Positions 13,664 through 22,692 are shown, counted from the first letter of the stretch. The stretch is 25,088 bases of DNA from Deltaproteobacteria bacterium (GCA_016193385.1 JACPSF010000351.1:1-25088), one strand, 5' to 3'. Notes: generated from the sequence alone by a model not told the origin. Numbers and translations: made by a program.

Positions 13664-15100
13664 ATGAGCCATGCGGCTCTCATCAACGAACTCAAGCAAA
13701 TTGTCGGCGATCGCTATCTCCTTTCCGCTATGGAAGATGTCATCGTCTATGAGCAGGACGCCTCGATCCTCCAGGCCATGCCGGAGGTGGTCGCCTTGCC
13801 CGCCGACGTCGAGCAGGTCTCATCCATCGTACAGGCTGCACGCCGCGCCAGCGTGCCGATTATCCCACGCGGATCTGGGACCGGATTGGCCGGAGGCGCG
13901 GTGCCGGCCGAGGGCGGCATCGTAATTTCCCTTGCTCGCCTCAACCGCATTCTTAAGCTTGACCTGGAGAATCGCCTGGCTATCGTCGAGCCCGGAGTCA
14001 TCAACTTCGAGGTGACCAAAGCGGTGGCACAGGAAGGCTTTTTTTACGCGCCCGATCCCAGCAGCCAGGCGGCCTGCTCGATCGGCGGCAACGTCGCCAA
14101 CAACTCGGGAGGTCCACATACGCTGGCCTACGGCGTCACCACCAACCATGTCCTGGGCGTGGAGGCAGTGCTGAGCGACGGAAGGGTGGCATGGCTCGGC
14201 GGATCGGTTCCCGACCCACCCGGCTACGACCTCTGCGGTGTCTTTGTCGGCTCGGAGGGAACCCTAGGAATCGTCACCAAAGTGGCGGTGCGGCTCATGC
14301 GTGCGCGGGAAGCGGTTGGCACACTCCTGGCCGTATACGACCGGATGGACCTTGCATCGCAAACAGTTGTGGACATCACTTCCGCGGGTATCATTCCGGC
14401 GGCGCTGGAGCTGATGGACCAACTCTCCATCGAGGCGGTCGAGCGGGGTGCTCCCGTCGGCTACCCGCGCGATGCAGCAGCGGTGCTATTGGTAGAGATC
14501 GAGGGGGTAAAAGAACACGCCGATCGGGCGATGCGTTTGGTTCAGACTCTTTGCGCTCGAAACGGCGCGCGGGAAGTGAGAGTGGCGCAAGGAGAGACTG
14601 AGCGGCAGCTTTTGTGGAAGGGCCGCAAAGGGGCATTCGGGGCTCTGGGAACGCTCGCGCCCAACTATTATGTACAGGATGGAGTCGTGCCGCGCAGCCG
14701 CCTTCCCGAGATCATGCGACTCGTTGGAGAGATCAGCCAACGTTATGAACTAAGGATCGCCAATGTCTTCCATGCCGGCGACGGTAACCTCCATCCAAAC
14801 ATCCTCTTTGATCTGCGCCAACCTGGCGCGCTCGACCGCGTCATCGAGGCGAGCGCTGCAATCCTCAGGGCGTGCGTGGAGATGGGAGGAAGCATCACCG
14901 GGGAGCACGGCATTGGACTGGAGAAGAAGGCCTACATCGGCCTTTTGTTCGGCGACGAGGATCTGGAGGCGATGACGCGTGTCAGAAGCGCGTTCGATCC
15001 CGACAGCCGCTTCAACCCGGCGAAGCTATTCCCGTCGCCGATCACCTGCGGGGAGATAAGGCGCGATCAGGCGAATCTACCGGCCGGCCTGTGGATCTAG
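13664..15100 (+). CDS. glcD: Glycolate oxidase subunit GlcD (FAD-linked oxidase)
   Basis: This is the catalytic flavoprotein of the membrane-associated glycolate (or lactate-type 2-hydroxyacid) oxidase. The FAD-binding PCMH domain shows VPIIPRGSGTGLAGGAVP (about 64-81), CSIGGNVANNSGGPHTLAYG and GSEGTLGIVTKV. The C-terminal cap has NVFHAGDGNLHPNI and GSITGEHGIGLEKK, followed by the FNPAKLFP ending. I prefer ATG 13664, which has GGAG about 10 bases upstream and gives 478 residues, the usual size; an in-frame ATG at 13577 would add 29 unrelated residues. It leads the operon with glcF and glcE. Confidence 0.93.
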   Translation: MSHAALINELKQIVGDRYLLSAMEDVIVYEQDASILQAMPEVVALPADVEQVSSIVQAARRASVPIIPRGSGTGLAGGAVPAEGGIVISLARLNRILKLDLENRLAIVEPGVINFEVTKAVAQEGFFYAPDPSSQAACSIGGNVANNSGGPHTLAYGVTTNHVLGVEAVLSDGRVAWLGGSVPDPPGYDLCGVFVGSEGTLGIVTKVAVRLMRAREAVGTLLAVYDRMDLASQTVVDITSAGIIPAALELMDQLSIEAVERGAPVGYPRDAAAVLLVEIEGVKEHADRAMRLVQTLCARNGAREVRVAQGETERQLLWKGRKGAFGALGTLAPNYYVQDGVVPRSRLPEIMRLVGEISQRYELRIANVFHAGDGNLHPNILFDLRQPGALDRVIEASAAILRACVEMGGSITGEHGIGLEKKAYIGLLFGDEDLEAMTRVRSAFDPDSRFNPAKLFPSPITCGEIRRDQANLPAGLWI

Positions 15101-15103
15101 AAA

Positions 15104-15139
15104 AGGCATTAGGCAAATAGGCAACAGGCATGAGGCGGA
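15104..15139. repeat. Heptamer array between glcD and glcF
   Basis: AGGCATT, AGGCAAAT, AGGCAAC, AGGCATG and AGGCGGA follow each other with a 7-base step (one unit is 8). It starts 4 bases after the glcD stop and ends about 30 bases before the glcF GTG, so it is transcribed within the operon. It is unrelated in sequence to the other arrays in this window. Confidence 0.75.
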
Positions 15140-15169
15140 TCACAGCCAGCAGAAGAAGGGCGCGGCTAC

Positions 15170-16474
15170 GTGACTCAGACAGCGGACAGTCTCACCTCTA
15201 ATAAGCCGATTGCGGCTCTGGACATTCCGGAACTCTACCAGTGCGTTCACTGCGGGCTCTGCCTCAATTCCTGCCCTACCTATCAGTTGCTTCACCTTGA
15301 GCCGGAATCCCCTCGGGGCCGCATCCATTTGGTCAGGGCAGCAGCCGAAGGCCGCATCGAACCGAACGAACGCTTCGCAGATCACCTCTATTTATGTCTC
15401 ATGTGCCGTGCTTGTGAGAGCGCCTGCCCCTCCGGGGTTCAGTACGGTCGCATTGCGGAGGCAGCGCGCGCGCTTCTCGGTCCCCCGGGAGCTCCGCTCG
15501 GACAGCTCCTCGTCCGCTTTTCCCTCCAGAAGCTTCTTCCCTATCCGTCGCGGTTGAAGCTTCTCGCCGGGCTCCTAAGATTCTACCAGACGAGCACGGT
15601 CCGACCCCTGGTCCGGCGGCTGCTGCCCAGGCGGATGCGGGAGATCGAGGCATTGCTTCCGCCCATTCCCAAGCGCTTCTTTCTCCCTCCAGCGGATCCC
15701 CTACCAGCGATCGGCGTGCCACGCGGGCGGGTGAGCATGCTGAGTGGCTGCGTCATGAGCCTTATTTATGGCGCGGTCAACGAGGCAACGTTGCGAGTAC
15801 TGCAACTGAACGGCTGTGAAGTCACGATTCCAAAAGGACAGGCGTGCTGTGGCGCGCTCAACCTTCATAACGGCGAGACGGCGATCGCCAAAGTCATGGC
15901 CCGCAGGAACATAGACGCGTTTCTCGCCGCCAGGGGTGACGCGGTGATTGTGAATGCCGCGGGCTGTGGCGCCGCCATGAAGGAGTACGGGCACCTTCTC
16001 AGAGAAGATCCGGACTATAAACAAAAGGCGGAAAGATTCGTAAAGCTGGTCCGGGACGCGAGCGAGTTCCTTACGGAACTTGGCCTGACGCGTCCACCGG
16101 GCCGCATGGAGCTAACCGTGACTTACCAGGATCCCTGCCATCTAGCCCACGGCCAGAGGGTTCGGTCGCAGCCCCGGGCGCTCCTGGCGGCGATTCCGGG
16201 ACTCCGGCTTGTCGAGATGAGCGGTTCGGATCGGTGCTGCGGGAGCGCCGGGATCTACAATCTAACCCATCCGGAAACATCGCAGGAGATCCTGCGAGAG
16301 AAAATGAAGTCGATCGCCGATACCCGCGCCGAGGCTGTAGTCGCGCCCAACCCCGGCTGCATGCTCCAGCTCGATTACGGCGCCCGCAGCTACGGTCCCC
16401 AGGTGAAAGTCCTTCACCTGATGGACCTGCTGGATCAATCTTACAAGGCCCCTGCCCGCGACTCAGGTGAATGA
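15170..16474 (+). CDS. glcF: Glycolate oxidase iron-sulfur subunit GlcF
   Basis: GlcF passes electrons from the flavin subunits to the respiratory chain. Two 4Fe-4S clusters are shown by CVHCGLCLNSCP (Cys25, 28, 31, 35) and CLMCRACESACPSG (Cys76, 79, 82, 86). Two CCG domains follow (SGCVMSL with CCGALNLHNGE, and DPCHLAHGQ with CCGSAGIYNLTHPE), as in heterodisulfide-reductase-like proteins. At 434 residues it is of normal length. The start is GTG 15170 with GAAGGG upstream. The stop overlaps the glcE ATG as ATGA. Confidence 0.94.
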   Translation: MTQTADSLTSNKPIAALDIPELYQCVHCGLCLNSCPTYQLLHLEPESPRGRIHLVRAAAEGRIEPNERFADHLYLCLMCRACESACPSGVQYGRIAEAARALLGPPGAPLGQLLVRFSLQKLLPYPSRLKLLAGLLRFYQTSTVRPLVRRLLPRRMREIEALLPPIPKRFFLPPADPLPAIGVPRGRVSMLSGCVMSLIYGAVNEATLRVLQLNGCEVTIPKGQACCGALNLHNGETAIAKVMARRNIDAFLAARGDAVIVNAAGCGAAMKEYGHLLREDPDYKQKAERFVKLVRDASEFLTELGLTRPPGRMELTVTYQDPCHLAHGQRVRSQPRALLAAIPGLRLVEMSGSDRCCGSAGIYNLTHPETSQEILREKMKSIADTRAEAVVAPNPGCMLQLDYGARSYGPQVKVLHLMDLLDQSYKAPARDSGE

Positions 16475-17769
16475 AAGGCTCGATCGAAAGTCTGGCCGCG
16501 AAGCTCGAACGAGAACTTGACACCGGATCAGTGCGGTGTGAGCCTGATGACCTGCGGCCTTTCCGTGTAGACGCAACCGATCCGAGCCTTCTTTGCCTTC
16601 CGAGCAACCCGGACCAGCTCAGCGCAGCGCTCCGCATCCTAAGCGAGGCTGGAGCTTCCGTGATCCCCTGGGGCGGCGGGACTTCCATGGGGATGGGCAA
16701 CCTTCCCCGCGGGCTGGACGTGGTCATCGGCCTGGAGCGCATGGGCAGGTTGATCGAGCACGATGACTCAAATCTCACGGCCACGGTCCAAGCCGGAATG
16801 AAGCTGGCCACCCTGCAGGGCCTACTCGCACCGGCAAATCAATTCCTTGCCCTCGATCCACCCCTGCCTTCCCGGGCGACGATCGGCGGGCTAGTCGCTG
16901 CAAACACAAATGGCCCGCGGCGCATGATGTATGGTGGGGTGCGGGACCAGGTTGTCGGGATGAAGATGATCCTGGCAAGCGGGGTTTCGATCAAGGCAGG
17001 CGGCAAAGTGGTCAAGAACGTAGCCGGCTATGACATGTGCAAGCTCTTCATCGGCTCGTTGGGAACCCTCGGGATCATCACTGAGGTCACTTTCAGGATG
17101 GTGCCCATCCCGGAGTGTGCGGCGACAGCGCTCGCCAAGGGCACGACGACCCTGTGCTTGAAACTGGCGCACGAGCTATTCAAATCTACGCTCCTGCCGG
17201 TAGCGATTACGATCCTAAACACTGGGGCTCTTGAGACCACCGGGCTCCCCGCAAGCATGGGAGCGGTAGCGGTTTGGACCGAAGGGTTTGAGGAAAACGT
17301 GGGCCGACATCTCCGCGACATCCGAACCATGGCTGAGGCGATCGGGCTGAGCGTTGAAATTCTCCGCGATGATCCGCACCATCGCTTGTGGGGAAAAATT
17401 TGCGACTTCGGCGCCGGGGACGGCATCGTCCTTTACCGTGCGACCGTGCCCCTCTCGGCCGTAGCGAAAGTGTTGAGTACCATCGAGAGTTGGACTCCCT
17501 CCCCAGCAACCCTCGCCCACTACGGTAGCGGAACGGCATGGGTCGCCATGACAGCCGACCCATCTAGCGTACAATGGTTTTCGAAGTTGACCTCCGTGGC
17601 TCAAGAGCACGGCGGCCACGTGGTGATGGCGGCCGCGACACCCGCCCTGAAAATAGGGGTCGATGTGTGGGGACCGCCTCCACCAAGCCTGGATATCATG
17701 CGAGGAATCAAGCGCCGATTCGATCCCTACGACCTGCTCAATCCGGGCCGGTTCGTCGCCGGCCTTTGA
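16471..17769 (+). CDS. glcE: Glycolate oxidase FAD-binding subunit GlcE
   Basis: This is the second FAD-binding subunit of the oxidase. It has a PCMH-type domain with VIPWGGGTSMGMGNLPRG, ATIGGLVAANTNGPRRMMYG, VVKNVAGYDMCKLFIGSLGT and LGIITEVTFRMVP, and ends with FDPYDLLNPGRF. At 432 residues it is somewhat longer than the E. coli protein but within the family range. Translation is coupled to glcF through an ATGA overlap. The operon order here is D-F-E instead of the E. coli D-E-F. Together the three products oxidise glycolate or a similar 2-hydroxyacid to the oxo acid. Confidence 0.92.
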   Translation: MKGSIESLAAKLERELDTGSVRCEPDDLRPFRVDATDPSLLCLPSNPDQLSAALRILSEAGASVIPWGGGTSMGMGNLPRGLDVVIGLERMGRLIEHDDSNLTATVQAGMKLATLQGLLAPANQFLALDPPLPSRATIGGLVAANTNGPRRMMYGGVRDQVVGMKMILASGVSIKAGGKVVKNVAGYDMCKLFIGSLGTLGIITEVTFRMVPIPECAATALAKGTTTLCLKLAHELFKSTLLPVAITILNTGALETTGLPASMGAVAVWTEGFEENVGRHLRDIRTMAEAIGLSVEILRDDPHHRLWGKICDFGAGDGIVLYRATVPLSAVAKVLSTIESWTPSPATLAHYGSGTAWVAMTADPSSVQWFSKLTSVAQEHGGHVVMAAATPALKIGVDVWGPPPPSLDIMRGIKRRFDPYDLLNPGRFVAGL

Positions 17770-17941
17770 ATCTCCCTCCACTCCCTCATCCAAAGCCAAG
17801 CCTTCCTACTCCGCGTTGGCATCGGGCGGGAGAAAGCATGGAAGAGGCAAGGGGATAGGAAACGGTAACCACCTGGCGGTGGCAATTTATTATCCGGACG
17901 AAACTGAGTGGAGATAAAGCGGCCACTGGTCGCCGCTGGCG

Positions 17942-18127
17942 CTAGTTTCTCAGCGAGCCCGCTGCGATCGCCATCGCTTTATCCAGCTCGCGCGATTGCT
18001 CCTCTCGCAGCCGGTGCCATTGCTCATGATCCTGGGGATCGGAGACCCAGGTTGGGATATAAAGACATTGCTGGCACCGGTAGAGAGTGACCTGCTTGTT
18101 TCTAACGCGCATATTCTTGACTTCCAT
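17942..18127 (-). CDS. Small CxxC protein, function unknown
   Basis: This is a 61-residue protein that starts at ATG 18127 with GGGAGG upstream, a strong ribosome-binding site that excludes the longer reading to 18160. A single CxxC (YRCQQCLYIPTW) in the first half could be a redox or metal knuckle, though one pair alone does not make a full zinc site. The second half is a charged helix (EQWHRLREEQSRELDKAMAI). It faces glcE convergently and stands alone. I do not recognise a family. Confidence 0.65.
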   Translation of the reverse strand: MEVKNMRVRNKQVTLYRCQQCLYIPTWVSDPQDHEQWHRLREEQSRELDKAMAIAAGSLRN

Positions 18128-18504
18128 GCCGCACCTCCCAATTCCGCGGGTAGTAAGCAAGCCGTTTTAGCAACACCCATGCCAGACCGTGGGTTTGATG
18201 ACCGAAAACTGAAGCTCTCAGCCAGGGGCGCCATGCAAGTGTTTAATTTTTTGGGAAATTACTACACAAACTAGAGAAAAAGCGCTTTCCGGGAGCTACT
18301 CGGTGAGGTCTCTTCGTAGCGGACAAATGGTGCTATACGTGGACAACTTTCCCCTAAATTGGCCGTAAATTGGCCTCTTTGAGCCTGCCAGAGAATCCAC
18401 GCTTGACAGGAAATGTCATCGAAAGGCTGTGGGGAATGGGCTGGACGAACAGAACGGCAAAGAATACCACAGGCGCCCGCAGATCGTAGCCGGGGATGGG
18501 AAAG
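18128..18504. other. Gene-poor stretch with short repeats
   Basis: No gene is recognised here. AAATTGGCC occurs twice in direct order (18356-18364 and 18367-18375), GGACAA occurs twice 20 bases apart (18321 and 18341), and TGACA-GGAAA-TGTCA forms a small inverted repeat at 18404-18418. The left part holds the promoter and leader of the CxxC gene. The repeats could be worn remains of an insertion-element end, but no transposase fragment is readable. Confidence 0.5.
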
Positions 18505-19689
18505 TTAAATCTCCGGCCTCTCCAATAATCCCTTGACCTCCTGGAGAAAACGCGCCGTGACGACGCCATCAACGATCCGGTGATCGGCAGAAAGCGTCAT
18601 GGTCATCATAGAGCGGACGGCCATGCCCCCGTCATAAGGTACCACGCGCGGGGCTACCCGTCCGACGGCCAAGATGGCGCATTGAGGAGGGTTGATGATG
18701 GCGGTGAAGCTGTCAACTCCAAACATCCCTAAATTGGAAACGGTAAAGGTGCCCCCTTCGTAATCCAGCGGGATCAGCTTTCCCTGCTGCGCCTTTTGCA
18801 GAAGCTGCTGGCTCTTTTGCGCCAGTTGTGACAGCGGCAGTCGGTCCGCATTGCGGATCACAGGAACCACCAAACCTTCCTGGACAGCGACGGCGACTCC
18901 GATGTTGATATCTGAAAAGACCTGCAAGCCCTGCTCGCTATGGGCGGAATTGAGCAAGGCAAATTCTTTAAGGCCTTGAGCGCAGGCCCACAGGACAAAA
19001 TCGTTGATGGAGGGTACCGGGTCTGCGCTCCTTCCCTGCCAGTCCGCCCTGATCTTCATCACGTCGGTCATGTCCGCGTCGACGCTGACGTAAAAGTGGG
19101 GAATCGCGCGTTTGCTTTGGCTCATGCGCTCAGCGATGATCCGGCGCATCGCCGTTAGTGGAAGCACTTCTTTGATCGCGACTCCGCCTTGCGGCCGCGC
19201 GACGCTTTCGGCGGCCTGAAGCACGTCCTCGGCTACGATCCGTCCCCCGGGTCCGGTTCCCTGTAATCTAGAAAGATCAACCCCTTTCTCCTTAGCGACG
19301 CGCCTCGCGGCGGGAGAGGCCTTGATCGCTTCAGTCGCGACTTCTCCGGCAAACCCTAACTTTTTGCTAACCACAGTCTCCAATTCGGTTCCCCGAGGCT
19401 TCTCCGTTTGTACGGCTTCTCCTCTTGCGCCAGAGACCTCCCCAATCTCTTCGTCCGCAGCGGCGATGACCCCCAAGAGGGCGCCGACCGGGACCGTTTG
19501 GTCTTCTTCAACCACAATCTCGCGCAACACACCGCTGACAGGGGCCTCTAACTCCACAGTCGCCTTCTCGGCTTCAATTTCCAGAATCGCCTCCCCTTCC
19601 GCAACTTCGTCTCCTTTGGACTTTATCCAGCGGACAAGTTTTCCCTCTTCCATCGTGATGCCGAGCTTAGGCATGACGATTTCTTTCAT
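18505..19689 (-). CDS. 2-oxoacid (or acetoin) dehydrogenase complex E2, dihydrolipoamide acyltransferase
   Basis: E2 forms the complex core and transfers the acyl group to CoA. An N-terminal lipoyl domain carries the modified lysine in EIEAEKATVE (Lys42). A Glu/Gly-rich linker leads to the peripheral subunit-binding domain (SPAARRVAKEKGVDLSRLQG, then GTGPGGRIVAEDV). The acyltransferase domain has MRRIIAERMSQSKRAIPHFY and ends with the catalytic HRIVDG. At 394 residues it has one lipoyl domain. The ATG overlaps the stop of the preceding E1-beta as ATGA. It is the last gene of the unit and the only E2 for two E1 pairs in the window. Confidence 0.93.
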   Translation of the reverse strand: MKEIVMPKLGITMEEGKLVRWIKSKGDEVAEGEAILEIEAEKATVELEAPVSGVLREIVVEEDQTVPVGALLGVIAAADEEIGEVSGARGEAVQTEKPRGTELETVVSKKLGFAGEVATEAIKASPAARRVAKEKGVDLSRLQGTGPGGRIVAEDVLQAAESVARPQGGVAIKEVLPLTAMRRIIAERMSQSKRAIPHFYVSVDADMTDVMKIRADWQGRSADPVPSINDFVLWACAQGLKEFALLNSAHSEQGLQVFSDINIGVAVAVQEGLVVPVIRNADRLPLSQLAQKSQQLLQKAQQGKLIPLDYEGGTFTVSNLGMFGVDSFTAIINPPQCAILAVGRVAPRVVPYDGGMAVRSMMTMTLSADHRIVDGVVTARFLQEVKGLLERPEI

Positions 19690-20657
19690 TTCACAACCTC
19701 GAGGACTGCCTGGATGATCTTTTCTTCCGACGGCTCGATGTAGGCCTCCATGGTCCGGCCAAACGGAATCGGAACATCGGGAGTCGCCACCCTTCTAATG
19801 GGTGCTTTCAAATGATGGAAGCCTTCTTCCGCCACGATGGCGGCAATTTCCGATGCAACACCGCAGCTTTTGTGGCACTCATCGGCCACCACGAGGCGGC
19901 CGGTTTTTGCCACAGAGTTGAGGATCGCGCTTTTGTCGAGCGGCACCAAGGTACGTGGGTCGACGACTTCCACGTCAATGCCCTTTTGCGCGAGCTTCTG
20001 GGTCGCTTGAAGAGCCCGCTGGACCATGAGAGAGGTGGCGACAACCGTAACGTCTTTCCCCTGACGTTTCACCTCGGCCTGGCCGAAGGGGATCTCATAC
20101 TCGTCTTCGGGAACCTCCCCTTTGACTTCGAAAAGCTTGGCATGGTCCACGAAGATCGTGGGGTTGTCGCTGTGCACGGCAGTCTTGAGCAGACCCTTCA
20201 CGTCGCGAGGCGTAGAGGGCAACATGATCTCCACCCCGGGCGTGTTCCACAGCATAGCTTGAGGGCTGTGGGAATGCTGCGCCGCTCCACCGCCGCGGAT
20301 GCCATGCAACATGTGAAATACCGCCGGGACCTTCGTCTGACCGCCGGTCATGTAGTAAGTGTTAGCCGCTTCGTTGAGAACCTGCGGAAAGGCCTGAAAG
20401 AAAAAACTCCCGGTGCCGATGTCGACGATGGGACGAAGGCCCGCCATGGCAGCGCCCACAGCCAGACCGCAGTAGCCGGCCTCAGCGATCGGCGGATCGA
20501 AAAAGCGCGCCGGGAACTGCTTCCGAAGCTGGGAAATAAGGGCCCGCCGCGGACTGAGGCCAAAAAAATAACCCCCGATGACGCAGACCCGTTTATCTGC
20601 CCGCAGGATTTCTCGCAGAGCCTCTGCGAACGCTTCCGCATAAGTGATCTCTCTCAT
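19686..20657 (-). CDS. 2-oxoacid/acetoin dehydrogenase E1 component, beta subunit (copy 1, intact)
   Basis: This beta subunit (323 residues, normal length) helps E1-alpha hold thiamin diphosphate at the dimer interface. Motifs are MREITYAEAFAEALREIL, IAEAGYCGLAVGAAMAGLRP (the Glu that activates the cofactor), HGIRGGGAAQHSHSPQAML, VEVVDPRTLVPLD and VVADECHKSCGVASEIAAIV. The usual GEDVG stretch after the first helix is replaced by IGGYFFGLSP, a clear variation. It follows E1-alpha copy 1 by 15 bases and overlaps E2. Complex type (pyruvate, acetoin or branched-chain) cannot be fixed from the sequence. Confidence 0.92.
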   Translation of the reverse strand: MREITYAEAFAEALREILRADKRVCVIGGYFFGLSPRRALISQLRKQFPARFFDPPIAEAGYCGLAVGAAMAGLRPIVDIGTGSFFFQAFPQVLNEAANTYYMTGGQTKVPAVFHMLHGIRGGGAAQHSHSPQAMLWNTPGVEIMLPSTPRDVKGLLKTAVHSDNPTIFVDHAKLFEVKGEVPEDEYEIPFGQAEVKRQGKDVTVVATSLMVQRALQATQKLAQKGIDVEVVDPRTLVPLDKSAILNSVAKTGRLVVADECHKSCGVASEIAAIVAEEGFHHLKAPIRRVATPDVPIPFGRTMEAYIEPSEEKIIQAVLEVVK

Positions 20658-20672
20658 AAATCTGTCCCCCCT

Positions 20673-21695
20673 CTAGGCAAACACATCCTCTAGCGCAGCT
20701 TCCGGCTTAGGCTCCGGGCTCTCCTTGGCGAAGCGAACTGCGCGCTCGATCTGGGTCCGCGCCGCGCGATCAGTCTCGAGAATTTGCTCTGGCGTGGCGC
20801 GACGCGACTTGAGGAGCTCCCTCGTGAACCGAAGCAGACCATCCTTCTTCTTGTGCCAATCGCTGTAGTTCTTCGGGATAGCCTTGAGGTCCCAAGCCAA
20901 TTTGAGATCGGTCTCGCCCGTTAACAGTTCGGGCCAGATCGGCCTGCTGCCCGGCCAACGAAAGGTCTTAGCCTCGATAAAAGTGGGGCCCTGGCCTTTT
21001 CGGGCGCGCCCCAAAGCCTTTTGTACGGCCCGGTGGACAGCGCCCGCATCGGTGCCGTCCACAGAGACGGCAGGTATTCCATAAGGTGTGGCCAAGTCCA
21101 ACAAACTGCGCGCGGCGATGGTTGAAGAAGAATATTCCCCCGCCTTTTGGCCTAGTGCCCCCAGGCTATTATTTTCGCACAGGTAGATCACCGGTAAGGA
21201 CCACAGCGCCGCAAGATTAAGGGACTCGTGGAATACCCCTTCCTCCAGAGCTCCGTCCCCGAACAGACACATGCTCGCTCCATCGGTCTTTCGTTGCTTC
21301 GCCGCGAACGCAGCGCCTGTCGCCAAAGGAATAACGCCCCCGACGATTCCCGAGGTCGTTAGAAAACCCAGCTCGCGCACAGTGGTGTGAAGCGTGCCCC
21401 CTTTGCCTTTGTTGTAGCCCGTGGCCTTCCCCAAGATCTCAGCCATCAGCCGACCGGGGTCGGCACCCCGCGCAAGCAAATGGCCGTGATTTCTGTGCGT
21501 CGTAAAGACAGCGTCGTGAGGCCCAAGCAAAGAGAGGGCGGGCCCACCGGTGCATTCCTGGCCAATGTAAACGTGGAAATGTCCGACTGAGATACCGGAC
21601 TTGGTGAGTTTGATCAGCGCCTCCTCAAAACGCCGCATGGTCAGCATAGTTCGGTAAAGATGCAACAGCCGCTCTCGGGGCAAATTTGGGAGCAT
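20673..21695 (-). CDS. 2-oxoacid/acetoin dehydrogenase E1 component, alpha subunit (copy 1)
   Basis: This subunit binds thiamin diphosphate and Mg and decarboxylates the 2-oxo acid or cleaves acetoin. The cofactor motif runs from GDGALEEGVFHESLN (146-160) to CENN (173-176). Other marks are RRFEEALIKL, HVYIGQE, THRNHGHLLARG and GYNKGKGGTLH. At 340 residues it carries a short extra C-terminal tail. The ATG at 21695 has AAGGAG 5 bases upstream. The stretch ETDLKLAWDLKAIPKNYSDW replaces the usual H-x-GDP region after the cofactor domain, so the substrate may differ from copy 2. Confidence 0.92.
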   Translation of the reverse strand: MLPNLPRERLLHLYRTMLTMRRFEEALIKLTKSGISVGHFHVYIGQECTGGPALSLLGPHDAVFTTHRNHGHLLARGADPGRLMAEILGKATGYNKGKGGTLHTTVRELGFLTTSGIVGGVIPLATGAAFAAKQRKTDGASMCLFGDGALEEGVFHESLNLAALWSLPVIYLCENNSLGALGQKAGEYSSSTIAARSLLDLATPYGIPAVSVDGTDAGAVHRAVQKALGRARKGQGPTFIEAKTFRWPGSRPIWPELLTGETDLKLAWDLKAIPKNYSDWHKKKDGLLRFTRELLKSRRATPEQILETDRAARTQIERAVRFAKESPEPKPEAALEDVFA

Positions 21696-21715
21696 GGCTT
21701 CTCCTTTCTCGCTCT

Positions 21716-22690
21716 TTAAGACTGGGCGAGGCCCATGACTCGCCTCACCGCGTTGACGACATCTTCTTTTGCGGGAACGAATTGCTTCTCCAACATGGGG
21801 TTGGCAGGCACTGGCGTGAAGGGTGCAGCCAGGCGGAGGATCGGGCTGTCGAGGTAGTCAAAGGCCGCCGCCTGGACCTGTGCCACGAGCTCAGCCCCCA
21901 CGCCTCCGGTCTCCACCGCCTCGTGGACGACAACCAACCGGCTGGTCTTGCGCGCCGAGGTCACGATCGTGTCCAGATCCAATGGACATAGGCTCCGCGG
22001 ATCTAAAACCTCAACCGAGACGCCCTGAGCAGCAAGCTCTTCGGCAGCCTCCAACGCGACGCTCACCATCTTGGAGAGTGCCACAACCGTCACGTCTTTG
22101 CCGGACCGTCGCACCGCAGCACGACCGATGGGAACCACATGATCCCCCTCGGGCACATCCCCACGCGACCAGTACAGCCCCCGGTGCTCGACATACAGAA
22201 CCGGGTTTTCATCCCGAATCGCCGCCTTCAAAAGACCCTTGGCATCAGCCGGATTGGAAGGCATGACCACTTTCAGCCCCGGGACATGCAGGAACCAGGA
22301 CTCAAGGCTTTGCGAATGATGAGCGCCGCAACTCCCGACGGCGCCTTCCTGAGCCCGAATGGTTAGCGGGACCCCCAACTGGCCTCCTGACATGTAATGT
22401 AGCTTGGCCGCGTGGTTCACCAACTGATCCATAGCGAGCGTGATAAAATCTATGAACATGATTTCGACCACGGGCCGAAATCCCAGCAAGGCAGCCCCCG
22501 TGGCCAGCCCTACCACCGTTCCCTCGCTAATGGGAGTATTGACGACCCTATTGCTGCCAAACTCATCCGCGAGTCCTTTCGTCGCTCCGAAGGGCCCCCC
22601 TACGGCCACGTCTTCCCCTAGAATGTAGACGGCACGCTCGCGCGCCCGTCACCCCTCGCGAATCGCCTCTAGATAGGTCTTCTCTGACAC
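21716..22690 (-). pseudogene. 2-oxoacid/acetoin dehydrogenase E1 beta subunit (copy 2), interrupted by in-frame TGA at codon 14
   Basis: The expected start is GTG at 22690, two bases after the stop of E1-alpha copy 2, with GGAGG in position. It reads VSEKTYLEAIREG, then TGA at 22651-22649, then RARERAVYILGEDVAVGGPF in the same frame to the natural end. With the TGA counted as a residue the protein would be 324 long, the family norm, and everything after it is well preserved (ISEGTVVGLATGAALLGFRP, GAHHSQSLESWF, LDPRSLCPLD, VVVHEAVETGGVGAELVAQV). A restart at GTG 22609, with GGGGAAG before it, would give 297 residues lacking the first helix. Thus it is a nonsense mutation, a sequencing error, or a gene now read from the internal start. 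Confidence 0.85.
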
Positions 22691-22692
22691 GG

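Noticed and set aside
16071..16811. Minus-strand ORF of 246 codons across the glcF/glcE junction
   Set aside because: It spans two real genes on the other strand and has the Ser/Arg/Pro-rich composition typical of a shadow frame.
19812..20693. Plus-strand ORF of 293 codons opposite E1-beta copy 1
   Set aside because: It is fully antisense to a gene with clear family motifs, has no recognisable domain and no ribosome-binding site. Long shadow frames are expected in GC-rich coding DNA.
22649..22651. TGA as a selenocysteine codon in E1-beta
   Set aside because: E1-beta has no conserved Cys or selenocysteine at this place, the aligned residue is Leu, and I see no clear SECIS-type hairpin just after it.
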